Assembly (NCBI GenBank): GCA_965644295.1
Contig: CBFFRP010000446.1
Span: 46,330-110,329 of the forward strand
Origin: Paraphysomonas bandaiensis
Lineage: Eukaryota > Chrysophyceae
Direction of reading: 5' to 3'
Length of the DNA: 64,000 nt
Of the stretch, positions 43,491-55,493 are shown in pieces. The translations under genes were made by a program, and so were the position numbers. Positions within the stretch are counted from its first letter, which is position 1. Each line of letters begins with the position of its first letter. A model generated the notes under the pieces. That model saw nothing but the letters and a program-made list of their open reading frames with translations, was not told the DNA's origin and searched no databases.

Positions 43491-44088
43491 TTATGTGGAA
43501 GCTTTTAAAGCAACGAGAGATTCTTCACAAAATTTCACTGTTCGGGAGTCATTTCGTCCTAATTGTTTAATGCATTCATTCATGAGTGTTTCAAAAAGAA
43601 AATTGTTGTCCGTATCGAGACTAGCATAGAAAAAGAGAGTTGATGATGATAGCAGCTTAAATGCATCCACCGGCGACCCCATAAGAGTGCGGATTGACAT
43701 GCCGCCATGCAGTCGAGAAAGTGCAACTTGCGATATATCAACCAGTCTGTGTCCTAAGATAGCGTCAGATAAATACTTCTGTGCTTCTGGAAGAGATTTA
43801 ATCCCGAAGTACTGAGCGTTGTAACTGTGGCCCAATAGTGCCAATTGAGGAAATATGAACCATATCCAGTGACTGCGCACCCTACACGTCACTCAATACG
43901 CACCACACTGCATGTTCTTACCTATCCTTACCAGTACTACTTAACTCCTCCATAGCTACAGGGAAAAACTCGTTACTATTCATAAGAAACGGAAAGAAGT
44001 TAAACTCCTTTCGAGAGGAGGCTGTGAGAGGGTAGGAGCGATCTGTAGATGCTGAGGATATAGAGGGCCAGCTGGAAACTCTTTTCAT
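43491..44088 (-). CDS. DUF1810 family protein
   Basis: Two exons, 44088-43922 and 43881-43491 (40-bp intron, phase 2), 185 residues. The DUF1810 signature is strong: RSHWIWFIFPQLALLGHS, then FGIKSLPEAQKYL, LGHRLVDISQVAL and SPVDAFKLLSSSTLFFYA. The family is widespread in bacteria and scattered in eukaryotes. Its fold is small and helical, and its biochemical role is not established. The spliced N-terminus (FPFLMNSNEFFPVAMEEL) supplies the expected first helix. The scattered eukaryotic distribution suggests an old acquisition from bacteria, but the intron shows the gene is resident. No partner gene is evident in the neighbourhood. Confidence 0.88.
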
Positions 44089-44792
44089 TGCGGTGCTGTG
44101 TGTGGTTTAGCTAGTTATTCCCTCTAATTATTGTATCTCTGCATCTGTGCTCGCTACTGCTGGTGCATATCAAGATGATGCATATGCAGGTACGAGTGTC
44201 GACAGCAGTGCAGTGTACGCTAACCCCATGAGCTGATAATTTCCCGTATTTTCCCGTATAAAAACTAGTTCTTTCTATAAAATAGTCAGTTTTGTTTTTT
44301 GAAATATGCGTAAAATTCGGAGAATGTTTGGTTGGGAGGAATGGAATACCATGAAATACAGAGGTGTATTCTACGGCAATGAAATTGATGCAGCTGTACA
44401 TACACAGCGGCAGTGTGTACCGGAGCTACAGATACAGAGCGGTGTGCACTAACACTCTTAAGCAGTGAACTACTGAATGAAGATGCTCTACATACCACCA
44501 TCTCTCATGTGGAAGTGTTATAGGCTACTTGTATTTGCTGCGGTGAGTATAGTCGGACATGCACATATCTAATCAAACGATCCTGTATTCCAGACCGTAT
44601 ACTACTGTATATCTAGACTACAGTAACTGCCTGTGTGTCTGTATGATCGCAGAGCAGATGCAGATGCAGCATGTGCTGCTCTATCCACACACCTCTCTAC
44701 ATGTGCGTGCATCCTCATCAGCTCCATTGGCTGCAATGATACTCTCAACTGCTAAATGAGTCAATACCACTATTGATTGAGAGGAAGAAAGG
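44089..44792. other. Divergent intergenic region
   Basis: Between the DUF1810 gene and the transporter. Contains an AGCAGATGCAGATGCAGCATG stretch (44651) and scattered TGTGTGT words. Possible 5' exon sequence of the transporter cannot be excluded. No separate gene seen. Confidence 0.45.
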
Positions 44793-46317
44793 ATGCACTG
44801 GGTTATATGCGGTCTTATAATCTTCAGTTTCTCAGCTCCCTCAGCTGTTATGGGTGTACCGTATGCAATAGGAACTCAGGGCATTGTTGTCGGAGTGTTG
44901 CTGTGTATACTGTATACGATATCAGTGTCTCTTGGTGCAGTCTTGTTGATTGACTTGGTAGGCCAGTATACTAATATAAAAGAGCTGAAGGATTTGGGCC
45001 GCGCGACGATGGGATCGAAAGGAGAATATTTTGCAACTCTTATACAAAACGGTCAGTTATTATCTCATCAAAGTAGACTAGAATACTTCTCATTTACAGC
45101 CTCTATTTTAATATTCTGTCTAGCTCTAGTGAATAATTATTTTTTCCCTTAGGTAACTTCTTTTTGTTCATGCCTGTTGCCTTAGACATCGTTGCATCAT
45201 CTGCTCAAGATATCATTGATCCCAGTATCGATATATGCCCAGACTACTTTCTATTCGCTGTTGCAGCCGTCTGCCTTGCAACAACACAGATTCGCAGCTT
45301 TTCCAATGCATCCTTCTTTTCAGTTTCATCTCTAGTGTGTGTGTTTCTGATTTCGGTCATCATATTTGTAGTTGTGTCGACAAATTCTAATGATGATAAG
45401 AAGAATGCACAGCTGTTTGGAAATCCCGATGGCGATTCTCTTAAGGGAGTGTCTCAAGGCCTTTTGGGGGTTACTACTGCGGTATGGAGCTATGTGCCAT
45501 CATTTTTAGTTGTGGAGCTCCTGTCCTCTACCCTGCCTAGCAAGGGTGGAATGTGTCGGGCAGTCGTCCTGTCTGCTGCATTGAATGTAGTATTGTATGT
45601 GGGGGTGGGGGTCGTTGTTGTGTGCCGCTGGGGTTGGGAGATGGAGGACCCAATAACTCTGGTTGATGCTTGGCCAAGCCAGTCCACTCTTTCGCGAATT
45701 ATGTCGGCCCTTCTATTTATATCGAATTTAGTGTCCTATTCTATTGACTCTGTGGCTCTTACCGGGAAGTATATTCAGGCCGTATGCCCTGACTTTGATA
45801 CTGATGATTGGACTCCTGTTGGATGTTTACGGTGAATCTCTTTACTGATAGCTTGTTTTCTTTCACTAAGCGCCTCTATGTCACAGATTCCTTGCCCTGT
45901 CCGCCCAACCCTGGGCTCTTGCCTTGGTTATATCTATTGTAGCCCCCAACATGTTTGTTATTCTAGCATTCGTAACGGCATTTTCTGTTCCTTGGGTGAC
46001 TATGGTGAGGTTATCTTCTCGATACATTTCCACCTCCTTACTCTCTCTCTTTTGAGCAGATATTTCCTTCCCTCTGCTTCCTTTGTGCAGACTCTTCGGC
46101 TTCAGAAGACCCTTTACTCAAAATAAAAACCGATAAATTGCTGAGTCCTACATCGTCCCAGCGCATAGCGGTGTGGCTTTTAATATTAGGGTCAATAACC
46201 TTTATCATATGTCTTGCTGCAGCCGTGGGTAAATCAGCGTTCGCTGATCTCCGCGGAGATTCAGTGATTGGATGCTCCGGGTGGATGCTTCTGGACACCA
46301 GCACTGATGATGACTAG
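44793..46317 (+). CDS. Amino acid/auxin permease family transporter
   Basis: Four exons, 44793-45051, 45153-45831, 45887-46004 and 46060-46317; phases 1, 2 and 0; 437 residues. About ten to eleven hydrophobic segments are visible. The first carries SAPSAVMGVPYAIGTQGIV, the typical opening of AAAP proteins (SLC32/36/38 type: proton- or sodium-coupled amino acid transporters of plasma, vacuolar or lysosomal membranes). Further support comes from the long second exon with repeated helices and an IRSFSNASFFSVSSLVCVFL segment. The last exon ends in a single helix and a short polar tail. The N-terminus starts almost directly with helix one. Family members usually have 30 or more cytosolic residues first, so an upstream exon may be missing. 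Substrate cannot be told. Confidence 0.78.
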
Positions 46318-46576
46318 TCTAGAGCTAAAAGCGTGTGTTGTACACCTTTTGAAGTACGCCAGTAGTTTATTATGAAATGATAGTGTGTATACGTGCGTAT
46401 GTGCGTATGTCGTTGGATAAGGAGTATGTATACTCTTGCTGGCTACTTACATCGTTTAACTTTTACTGGATATCGTTTAACTTCTACCTTGTTGAGATAC
46501 TACGTACATTAGTACAAACTATAAAAAAGAACTTGTAATCTCCATTATTGTGTAATAAACGTACTGATATCTTACT

Positions 46577-47306
46577 ATTAGCAACAGGCGTGTAAGAGTC
46601 TAAAATAATGTAGCAAAACAATTTTACTGACTAGTGCTTAACTCTGATATCCTACGATTTAACGCTACGAAAGCTGCATGTGCGTCACCGCAAGCACTCT
46701 ATCACTCAAAGTAAGCGTAGTGACCAAACAGAATGCATAAACGCATAAACATATACCTGACATCTGCTGGCTTCAGGATTCTTGAGCCCTTAAGGTGAAC
46801 ATCCCGGAGGCTTGACTTTAGACCTTCCTGGATGCCCTTCAGAGGAGCCTATTCCTGGATGCCTGTTTATTTATCAAAGCCCAAAGACATCTACAATATC
46901 TGCTGACTATATGTGCGGCTCACGTTAGTTTCCAGGAGAAATATCTCCGGTACTTATCCCCCAGAACACCACGAAAGAATTGAGACTGACTATGTTGTGA
47001 GTGTAATATATTTATACATTCTGCTTGATCACTGCCTTTACGTTGTTGTTGTACCATATGATGCTTGTGGTGATGTTGTACAAAAGCAGATTTCATAACG
47101 TTAAATAATAGCAGGATATATATCTGAGATGATATCCGGGCTACTTCACCTTAAGGCGAAAGTGGTTGCACCTTGGTGTTTGCAGTAATGTACAAGCAGA
47201 TTTCGTAGCGCAAAATGCTAGGATGTCAGAGTTAAGCACTAGTAGTTAGTTAAATTGTTTTGCTACATTAGTCCTGACTCTTACAGTAACGCCTATTATT
47301 GCTAAT
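46577..47306. mobile_element. Full-length family A element with long terminal inverted repeats
   Basis: About 730 bp. The left end (46577-46696), starting ATTAGCAACAGGCG, and the right end (47176-47306), closing CGCCTATTATTGCTAAT, are inverted repeats of about 120-130 bp. They share AATGTAGCAAAACAATTT and AGTGCTTAACTCTGATATCCT with only scattered mismatches. The core (46750-46990) carries the CTGACATCTGCTG, TCTGCTGACTATATGTGCGG and GGAGAAATATCTCC blocks found in the other copies. There is no ORF, so it is non-autonomous. Long inverted ends fit a MITE or foldback DNA transposon better than a SINE or solo LTR. Confidence 0.75.
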
Positions 47307-47405
47307 CATCAGACTTCACTACTGCCACTAGTTAGTTAAATTGTTTTGTTACATTAGTTCTGACTCTTAAACGCCTATTGCTAATTGTAAGACATTCACT
47401 ACTAC
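47244..47405. repeat. Duplicated end of the family A element
   Basis: The last part of the element (AGTTAGTTAAATTGTTTTGC...AACGCCTATT...GCTAAT, then AGAC-TTCACTACTGC) recurs immediately after it with a few changes at about 47326-47405, giving a tandem terminus. Confidence 0.75.
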
Positions 47406-48134
47406 TGCTTATTATAATATATTAGCGTATTCATTGTGCTTGTCACCAAAAAACGCTGTCTAGATGTGCACTATACTTGCGTGACACATTTATATGCTAC
47501 GCTAATGGATCAAACCGTAGTTCGATCTGCTGGTATAGATAAATTAATCGCCACTCTGCCGGATCAAAAGAAGGACGATCAAATGCCTATTATTTATATG
47601 GTCCTTTAATATACTCTATAAGTGGTAATATATATCATCATGTCGTTGATGTTCGCATTGGAATTCATCACCTACTAGTCAAAGCAGTGCTACTTTGAGG
47701 AGATTGGGCAATCCAAGAGCGCACTAATATTTCATTGGAGGATCGCTATTGCCTTACGCGGCAACTTTACTTCACCGAACTATTCGCCATAGATTATAAT
47801 ATATACAGTATCATGTTACAGGAGTGATTAATCGGCTACCCGTGTGTTGCTGAGGAGTACAGAATTAATTCGAGATTCAGAACAAAGAAAAGGCAAACTG
47901 TAATCAATTCATCCAACAGTTGGTTGTTTTCCAGTTCTTTACATCGATAAAAAGCCTCTATAAAAACGAAGAAGCTTTATTGAGAGCTTTAGAGATGAAT
48001 CTGAATGATCAACATCATTGATCACATCATATAATTTGAAAATCCACATGCTTTATACTTATTATAATTTCACTCAGTTAAGTATTATATATTATATAGT
48101 AAATGGTATCGTCAAAATATAAGCCGGCTTTTAG

Positions 48135-48497
48135 AAGTGGACATTTCCCTGAAGTTAACTTTTTGCTCTATACATGTAAACCTTAACCTTGCTTGTTGAA
48201 CACAATGCACTTTCAAGTAAGAAATTATAATAATAAATTAATCTGAACACTTAACTACATATAGTTGTGTAACATCTGGTAAAACATCTGTTTATCATAT
48301 ACATGTTCACTAGTCACGTTTATATCACACATCAGAAACTGAGTTTAATTCCTCTGTAACTATTACCACCCGTTACACATTACACCTATGAGTTGACTTC
48401 ACCTATTGCTCATTTCACACTATTATAATTCACTTCAATTGCACGATATATAGCACATCACACATCATATTGCAGAACTCAACACCGGCAATATATT
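48135..48497 (+). repeat. Family C dispersed repeat
   Basis: Diverged copy of 10306-10580, same orientation. Shared CTTGCTTGTTGAACACAATG, AATTAATCTGAACACTTAAC, TTCACTTCAAT and GCAGAACTCAACACCGGCAA blocks. Confidence 0.6.
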
Positions 48498-48894
48498 GTA
48501 ATATTAAAATAAATTAAATGAAACATCAACAAGCTACTAGTAGGAATGTAAGAGTTGGTTCTATTTTAACAAATAAATTGAACATTACGCCAGTTTCTTG
48601 TTTCTTTTAATAACATCTTGCGAGCCTTCGTTCAATTAAAAGGTTATGCGCATGTGAAGCTCTGAGTTGCCAGTCGCTGACACATACAGCTAATACAAGG
48701 TGGTACACTGATTTAAAACTAATTCTTTTGATCATATAGAAGCAAAAGTTTCTCTTATTTACCATCAATCAACAGATTCTACTAGTACGCTGTCATTATG
48801 AATACACTCAGTTGGGAGGCTGATTGTGGTGTAAACGCACGCGATTAAACTAAACTAGCATATGCGAGAAGCTACAGTGGTACCCGCCAACTTT

Positions 48895-50665
48895 TTACCC
48901 TCTGTGGCCTCTTGGATCCTGCTGTTCGTGCACGTTTAGTTTGATCATGTCGTCGATCCTGAGAACGGAGACTGCGGCTTCAGTGGCAAAACGTAAAGAC
49001 TTAATCTTAGAAATGGCTGGTTCAACCACCCCGGCCTCCAGATTGTTCCTCACGATCCCATTGACAAGATCAAGTCCCATGAATTTCTTCTTGTCGTATT
49101 CTTCGGCGGACTCGTTACCGCTTGCAGAGGAATTCTGGTGTGCGTAGTGGTGCGCCTTCAACTGCGACACCAGTTCGGTGGCATCCTTCGCAGCATTAAC
49201 CGACAATACTCTGGGAATGACCAACAATGCCTCCGCATACTGGGCCACAGCAAGCTGCTCTCTGGAACTCATCGAGGTGGCTACCCCTTCCAAATGGGTA
49301 GCAAGAGCAGTCTCAACAGCCCCACCCCCAGCGACAAGCGAGTTGCTCTCAATAATACGCTTGATCACGCACAAGGAGTCATGCAGCGCGCGATCCATCT
49401 CATCGAGCATAAACTCATTTGCACCACGGAGTACAACTGTGCATGCCCTACCGCCTCTGCATCCACGGAAGTAGATGAGTTCTCCGTCTCCTACACGCTC
49501 CTCCGAAACCTCCTCCGCGTCGCCAAGGCATTCAGCATCAAAACACTCGTTACCCTCCATGTCCGCCAGAGTGGTCACAATACGACCACCAGTAGCCTTA
49601 GCAATACGCTTCAAGTCCTCCGGCTTCACGCGGCGCACTGCAATCGCCCCTGCCTCCACGAAGTACTTGAGACAAAGGTCATCAATGCCCTTGGATGTCA
49701 GTATCACTCTTGCGCCTGAGTCAAGGATGCGCTGGATCTTCTCCTTGGTTATGTCCATTTCACGCTGTCGGATTTCCTCCACCTGCTTGGTCTCTGTAAC
49801 CACAATCTGCACGCCCATCTGCATCTTATGTTTCTGTAAATTGAAGTCCAGAAGGGCAACCTGATGAGTGCGGTTTGAAATGAGTATAGCAAAAAGTAGA
49901 ATAATGGAGATGCACCTTGGCGTTACGGACGGTGGTAGGCATCCCCTGAGCAGCGCGGGTACAATTGAGTGCGAAGCCATCCACCAAACATGAGTCCAGA
50001 GAACTCTGTCCGTGGCTCTTGAGGATGTGGACGTTGCTCACAGGGCATTTACTCTTGCCATCCTTATCGATTTTTACTTTGAGTGCGGCCGTAACAGCTA
50101 GATTAGAAAAGAAGTCGGACTCCGCGCCAATAATTTTGGATGACATGCTAGTCTTGGCTGCATATATCATAAGAGTAAGCAACATATAGCAGAATAAAAC
50201 ACTTATACACTCACCAGCATTGACCAAATTCTCGCGACTGAGTCCCTCAGCAGTGACGACAAGGTTTGATTTAATATACTTGACTGCCTCCTTACATGCG
50301 AGACGATAACCGGACATGACAACTGTGGGGTGTATGTTATTCTTGACGAGCTCATTGGCTCTCTTCAATAGTTCAGCAGCAACAATAACGACACTAGTGG
50401 TCCCGTCGCCGACCTCCTGATCCTGCAGCTGCGCGAGCTCAACAAGCACCTTAGCTGCAGGGTGCTGTATGTCCAGCTGAGCAAGAATAGTCGCGCCGTC
50501 ATTAGTGATGGTGACATCCCCAATCTCGTCCACGAGCATCTTGTCGAGACCGACTGGACCTAACGACGACTTCACGATATTCGCTATGGCCATAGCAGCC
50601 GTCACATTCTGAGTCCTCACATCCTGCCCTGATGTGCGCTCACCGTCTAGAAGCATACCCGACAT
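48895..50665 (-). CDS. TCP1: T-complex protein 1 subunit alpha (CCT1)
   Basis: Three exons, 50665-50215, 50157-49916 and 49860-48895; phases 1 and 0; 552 residues, close to the usual 556. A subunit of the hetero-oligomeric cytosolic chaperonin TRiC, which folds actin, tubulin and other proteins with ATP. Chaperonin motifs are present: SLGPVGLDKMLVDEIGDVTI, NDGATIL, GDGTTSVV (nucleotide binding and hydrolysis) and VAGGGAVE. The alpha subunit is indicated by IHPTVVMSGYRLACKEAVKY, MSSKIIGAESDFFSNL, the VALLDFNLQKHKMQMGVQIV stretch and KYFVEAGAIAVRRV. The N-terminus MSGMLLDGERTSGQDVRTQN matches the expected start. A GTGTGTATGTATGTGTGTATG tract lies about 75 bp upstream. Confidence 0.94.
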
Positions 50666-51755
50666 GGTTAATGGCTCTCTTGATGTATAGGAGAGTGTGG
50701 TGGATGAGCTGAAGTTATGTTCGGTTGGTTATATATGTGTGTGTATGTATGTGTGTATGCATGAGAGGCTCATGTAGGAGTATACCACACTATACATATA
50801 TACGTACATGAGGAGGCTCACGCTCTGCTGTGTATGGTGTGCTATACTACTGTATGTACTCTACTATAGCACTGGTCCACATCCACATCCACATACAGAG
50901 CATACAGCATACACAGACTACACCTTGCAGTAGATAACTACTAGACGTATGTGGACAGACCTACACACACATATACATAAGCTACACAAAATACCCCAAC
51001 CGCACCTCTCGGATGATATCTTTGACAGACACTTTCAGTCGCGAGAATATCAGACACCACTGCTGTCGTTACTTTGTGCAATACTCGCTGTGTGTATATC
51101 ATCCTTTCGCATGCCCCTTGACGGTATTGCTACCTCGCCTGGTCCTTTCTTTGCAGATGCGTGTTATTGGTTTGCTGCAAGGTCATCGTGTTGAGTAGTG
51201 CAGTGGCTTGATCTCCAGATGTTGTGTGTGTATCAGCGTATAACAGTGTCGCAGTCGTCGTATCATCCAGACAACTGTGTTCATCATATGCAGTGAATAG
51301 ATATCACTAAGGAGTGTGTATATAAGTGCTTGACTTGAAGTGATGCATTGTCCATATGCATAAATCGAGTTGTTGTCGTCCTCAAGATCGAAGATTTCGA
51401 CAGACACCATCATAATATCTGAAGTATGTGCATGATACACTTGAACATGAAGTTTATGTTTCAGCTATTTATTTGGTTAATCTCTATGTTGCTTAACGGA
51501 ATTCATTTGTAATAAATGTCCCTTATACCAATAGCCTTTATAGTCACATCTTGTAATACAAGAAGTTTCGGCTTGCTTGCTTGGGCTCGAGTAGTGACAT
51601 TCTTAGTCTTATGCTAGTACATCTTATAAAGAATCGAAACATAGAGTATGATATATATTCATTTATGTGCCCATAGAAGCTGCAACGGTTGTGTACAGCT
51701 GAACAATACCCAGATAACTCTACTCTACAACTACATTCCTATTAGCAATCTCCAT
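50666..51755. other. Intergenic interval between CCT1 and the archaemetzincin gene
   Basis: Contains the TG/TATG tract at 50738-50762. The frames at 50949-51440 have no coding character. No repeats of families A-D recognised. Confidence 0.5.
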
Positions 51756-53164
51756 CTATGTCAAGTCAATAACTTCAGTTCTTACAGGGAGAGGGGGGAC
51801 TTCAGGCGTAGCGTGATGAATTTTTGAGAGGCGTTTACTGATCCACGCCACCTCTCCTCGCATACCTACTTCTTGATACACACCTCGTAACCTCTCATAT
51901 CTTTCTATTATTGAAAATCCCAATCTAAATTGAAGTTTCCTAAGACACACACCGCATAAATGTGCTGAGGACGAAAAGTCTTCTACCAAGTGTCCTACAT
52001 ATCAGTCAGATCATATCACCATACAAGTTCAGGCAGGTATTCACCTGTTCCATTCATAACACAATCGTAGTATATGCAATGCTCCAAGCCATACACATGG
52101 CCCATTTCATGCACTAAAAGTTTTCCAGCTCTGCGCATAAACTCTGACTTGCATGTCGCCTTCATATTCGCCCGTGGAGGACATTGAGGGTTCGTATTAG
52201 GTCGCCGCTTATTATCCTCATAGTAGGGATAACCTGAGCTTTTGGACGCGTAGGCGTAGTCATTCCAATGTTGAGGACACATCTTAATCCTAGGATGATA
52301 TCTGGCAAATGATAACACTGCCACTTTGGACCCTCCTGCAGCCATACCTGCCACAAAGAGGTCCGACTCGGCGGAATATAGGTCGCACATTGTCACGCCA
52401 ACCATAGCAAATCCATTCTCGACTCCTACCTCACCATACGTACCAGCTTCAAGTATATTGGACAGAGCAGCAAGTACTCCATCGACATGGGTCTGAAACC
52501 GATTCTCATCATACACCCTGCCCTTTATACCTCCAGTGCACCCATCAGCACCCTGCCACTCGACCGGACGTCCTCGGCCTCCACCATCAGAACGCTTTGG
52601 AGACAAGGAAGCAAAGTCAAGAACTACCACTTCACGACAATAAAAAGCCGAGAGCCATTGGGATAGGTGATCCAATCTCGGACCGTATTCCGGCCACACA
52701 AGATCCTGGTCATCTTTACGCTCCACAATCGGTATTAAATACAGAACAGCACGAGTTGCCTTAGCAGTGGGTCGAAATTTACCGGATCGTAGAGTAATTG
52801 CTTTCACATATTGGTCAAATGATTGACCTTCTTCACATACATTTGCCAACCAAGAGCCTTCGTCCTGAGGCAGCGGCAGGTCCGACCAAAAAGATGTGTT
52901 ACAAACAGAGTTGGAGTAGTATTCCTCCTTGTTTATGTCTTTGATAGATAGAACAGATGTATGCCCCCCTCCACCAGAACCAAGGAGACACTCCTCTCGT
53001 GCATCTTCTAGTGTATCGGTATGACTCCATGGATAGGATCCCACTGCTCTGAGCCTCTCATCCAGAGTCGGAAGGTGAAACCCCGACACTAAACTAACAC
53101 CTCTTTGTCTTTGTCTTTTCTTTGAAGCTGGCATTACAGGTATGTGAGCTATGTAATATCCCAC
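51756..53164 (-). CDS. Archaemetzincin-type metalloprotease
   Basis: Two exons, 53164-52045 and 51994-51756 (50-bp intron, phase 1), 452 residues. AMZ proteins are zinc aminopeptidase-like proteases found in archaea, animals and scattered eukaryotes. The extended zinc motif HEMGHVYGLEHC begins at residue 352 and is followed by the family's YYDCVMNG (Met-turn) and, after the splice, AHLCGVCLRKLQFRLGF with its CxxC. These are the cysteines of the structural zinc site. Upstream, VGVTMCDLYSAESDLFVAGM is a conserved core strand, and LPTLDERLRAVGSYPW fits the N-terminus. Splicing at ACAG|GTGAAT rather than reading to the stop at 52016 is required to join MNGTG to HLVEDF. The start may instead be the second Met, 10 codons in. 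No signal peptide, so probably cytosolic or nuclear. Confidence 0.9.
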
Positions 53165-53777
53165 TGCAATAGATCAGATATAGTGTGTATGTGTCGCCTG
53201 ATATCATGCAGCACAATCACAGCACATGATGCCATCCATATCCTCATAGGTGGGTGCATGGTACATGCACATGCACATCAGCTACATGTGGCTGTTTCTC
53301 AACAGACAAAAGACCATCCGAGAAATTTCAGAGAACCAATCCACGAACTACTGCAAAACTACATGAATACAATACAGCTACTCCCGTACTATGAGTATGT
53401 ACCTATATATAGGTGTGTAGGTACGGTGTGTAGCGTAGAACATATCGCTCCTGTTTGAATTCTTATGCATCCGTATCGGCAGTCAGCATCTTATTTTTTC
53501 GGAAATAAATTGAAGCGAAATTCGTCTATATTACTGCACTATAAGTGCGGCTGGTATACACATAATTGTTATCTCAATATATGAGGCATCTTCGAACAAA
53601 AACATACAAAGGATGCCGATGCACAGATCTGTATGTGTGTATGTGTATCCTGTAGCTCTACTGTCTATATGTATATGTATGTATATGCATATGTATATGC
53701 GTGTACTGTAACTGTATGTGTGTATGTGTATCCAGCTGCATGCATGCAAACACAGTCAGATCACACAGATATAAGAC
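53165..53777. promoter_or_regulatory. Divergent upstream region of the archaemetzincin and GPCR genes
   Basis: TAGTGTGTATGTGTC (53176-53190) near the minus-strand start, and TGTGTGTATGTGTATCC (53632), TATGTATATGTATGTATATG (53671) and GTATGTGTGTATGTGTATCC (53715) before the plus-strand ATG. No gene between. Confidence 0.5.
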
Positions 53778-54849
53778 ATGAACGAGTATCAGAAGTATCA
53801 CTTGTTGTGGTTGACATGCTCCTCTCTGTCGTTTGCAATGTCTCTGTTGGTGTTGTTTAACGTGCTGTTTAATCGGTCCCTGTGGCGCATGTTCTATCAG
53901 CAGATATGCGTGTGTCTCGCTATAGCTGACATCATATCAACCAGCTCATGGTTCATAGGTACACCCCTCTACTTCTGTGCTCTGTGGTGTGCTCACTGAT
54001 GGCGCAGGTCCCAAGTACACAGCCTCCTTCTTCGTGTGCTCAGTGCAGGAGTACATGTTTCAAGCGGGACACTTAATTAAAGCCTTTCTGACGGTTACAA
54101 TATGTGCTGTGTCACTCTATATGATTCACTTTATGCGGAGCCCTCTACCGAAGATTCAGTTAGTGTTAGTTGGGTGTCCGATGGTCATTCCAGTTGTATC
54201 TTTAGTGGTCTCGATTATGTATCGCACCTCTGAACTGTATTGTGGTAACTCTGGCAGCGACAATATATTTGATCACCAAAAGTATGAACCTCTAACAGCG
54301 TACCTTTGTGCTGTAATGCTTCCTATTCAAATATGTGTGGCTGTTGACTACGTTATGTATGTGTTGGTTCATCGTCGTGCTCAGGAACTGGAGGGGCCTT
54401 CCGTGGCCCCAACAGCGGACAGCACCCCGGAAAGTCGCTCACAGCTATATTCAACAGTGCAAAAGCTTAAATTTTACCCTTTGGTGTTCGCAATTTGCTG
54501 GTTGCCTAGGGAGATTGCGATCCTTATTGAAATGAATGGCGGTCGACAACATAACTTTTTGTGGGCGCTGTCTGCTATATTCCTTTCAAGCAGTGGTACA
54601 GCAATAGCAGCCAACTACTTCACTCACCAACGGGTATATCCTGATATCCGTGCTTTTCTACTGTTGCCTTCGGTATTCGCGGATACATCTCGCAACCTTT
54701 CATCCATACTGTACATAGAGAGTTGGAAAACCACCAGCAGTGTTTCATCTCGAAATTCTAACATTGGAGATGTATCCATGCATAATACGACCAGCATATT
54801 GCATTCTTCCTTGGAGTCGCAAGGCTCCTCGGGACAATATCTAGCATAG
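53778..54849 (+). CDS. Seven-transmembrane receptor, cAMP-receptor-like
   Basis: Two exons, 53778-53958 and 54008-54849 (49-bp intron, phase 1), 340 residues. Seven hydrophobic helices are visible: from LLWLTCSSLSFAMSLLVLF (1), ICVCLAIADIISTSSWFIG (2) and HLIKAFLTVTICAVSLYMI (3), through LVGCPMVIPVVSLVVSIMY (4) and YLCAVMLPIQICVAVDYVMY (5), to KLKFYPLVFAICWLPREI (6) and the last near WALSAIFLSSSGTAIAANY. Cysteines before helix 3 (FVCSVQEY) and in the second outer loop (ELYCGNSG) fit the usual disulfide. The short first exon ending LAIADII and the helix-6 YPLVFAICW pattern resemble the Dictyostelium cAR/CRL and related fungal receptors, not rhodopsin-type (no DRY). Ligand unknown. The C-terminal 70 residues are Ser/Thr-rich, a likely phosphorylation tail. 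Confidence 0.8.
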
Positions 54850-55044
54850 AAATTTCGTCACTTATTGTTTATATCAAAATATACTGCTATGGCTTCTGCA
54901 TTCGATTATTGATGTTTTAAGATGGAGGAATATGATGAGCATGAGGTAGATGGTAATATAGGAAAGGAAGTAGCGAGTAGTGTTACATAAGTATCAAGAC
55001 CACGATCAGATATAGCGCAGGAATGTACTGTGATAACCGGTAAA
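54850..55044. other. 3' flank of the GPCR gene up to the copia LTR
   Basis: Single-copy AT-rich sequence. The five bases before the LTR (about 55040-55044, GTAAA) would be the target-site duplication candidate, but the other flank lies outside the window. Confidence 0.4.
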
Positions 55045-55493
55045 TGTTGGGAAATGCTCATTTTACTTAGATCAAAGAGAGATTAAGTTGTTAGACTAGA
55101 TAGATTTATTAATATCGTTTACACGAATTGTGTTAAACAACACAAGCTCGTTTTGTGCCATGCATAAATCACTACTTCTGTAGACCTTTCGCTACTAAAC
55201 ATATCTTGAAAGAGCAAACTATTTCAGTTTTCTCAATATCATAACAGCATCTACACATCACCATACTTCACTGTATTCTCGTACATTGTCTTCAAGTACC
55301 ACATTGAATATACTAGGATACAGTCCATATTCTAATACTCCCACTCAATGTAGAATGCAGTGATACGAAACAACAATGAGTACAGTGATCTTCATGCTAT
55401 AAACTAGTCTCATAGGTAAAATAGATGTGAAATCTTATCAAGATACATATATAACTAGCAGTCAACTAGATATATAGTTATGTGGGATTCTCA
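55045..55493 (-). repeat. LTR (3' LTR of copia copy 1), 449 bp
   Basis: On the minus strand it begins TGAGAATCCCACATAAC and ends ATTTCCCAACA, with the canonical TG...CA ends. I noticed no difference from the copy at 60207-60655, implying recent insertion or recombination. It lies 18 bp after the gag-pol stop, preceded by a short purine-rich AGTGGG where plus-strand priming would occur. Confidence 0.9.

Larger units (their letters stand above)
46318..48894. other. Repeat-rich interval between transporter and CCT1
   Basis: Gene-free. Contains a full-length family A element, a duplicated piece of its end, and a family C copy (listed separately). The region 47410-48130 is AT-rich with nothing recognised. 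Confidence 0.6.

Noticed and set aside
49138-49864. Plus-strand ORFs opposite the chaperonin gene
   Set aside because: They are antisense to the conserved CCT1 coding sequence.
50949-51440. Three ORFs of 61-85 codons downstream of the CCT1 promoter
   Set aside because: Low-complexity composition, mutually overlapping and without splice partners; no recognisable motif.
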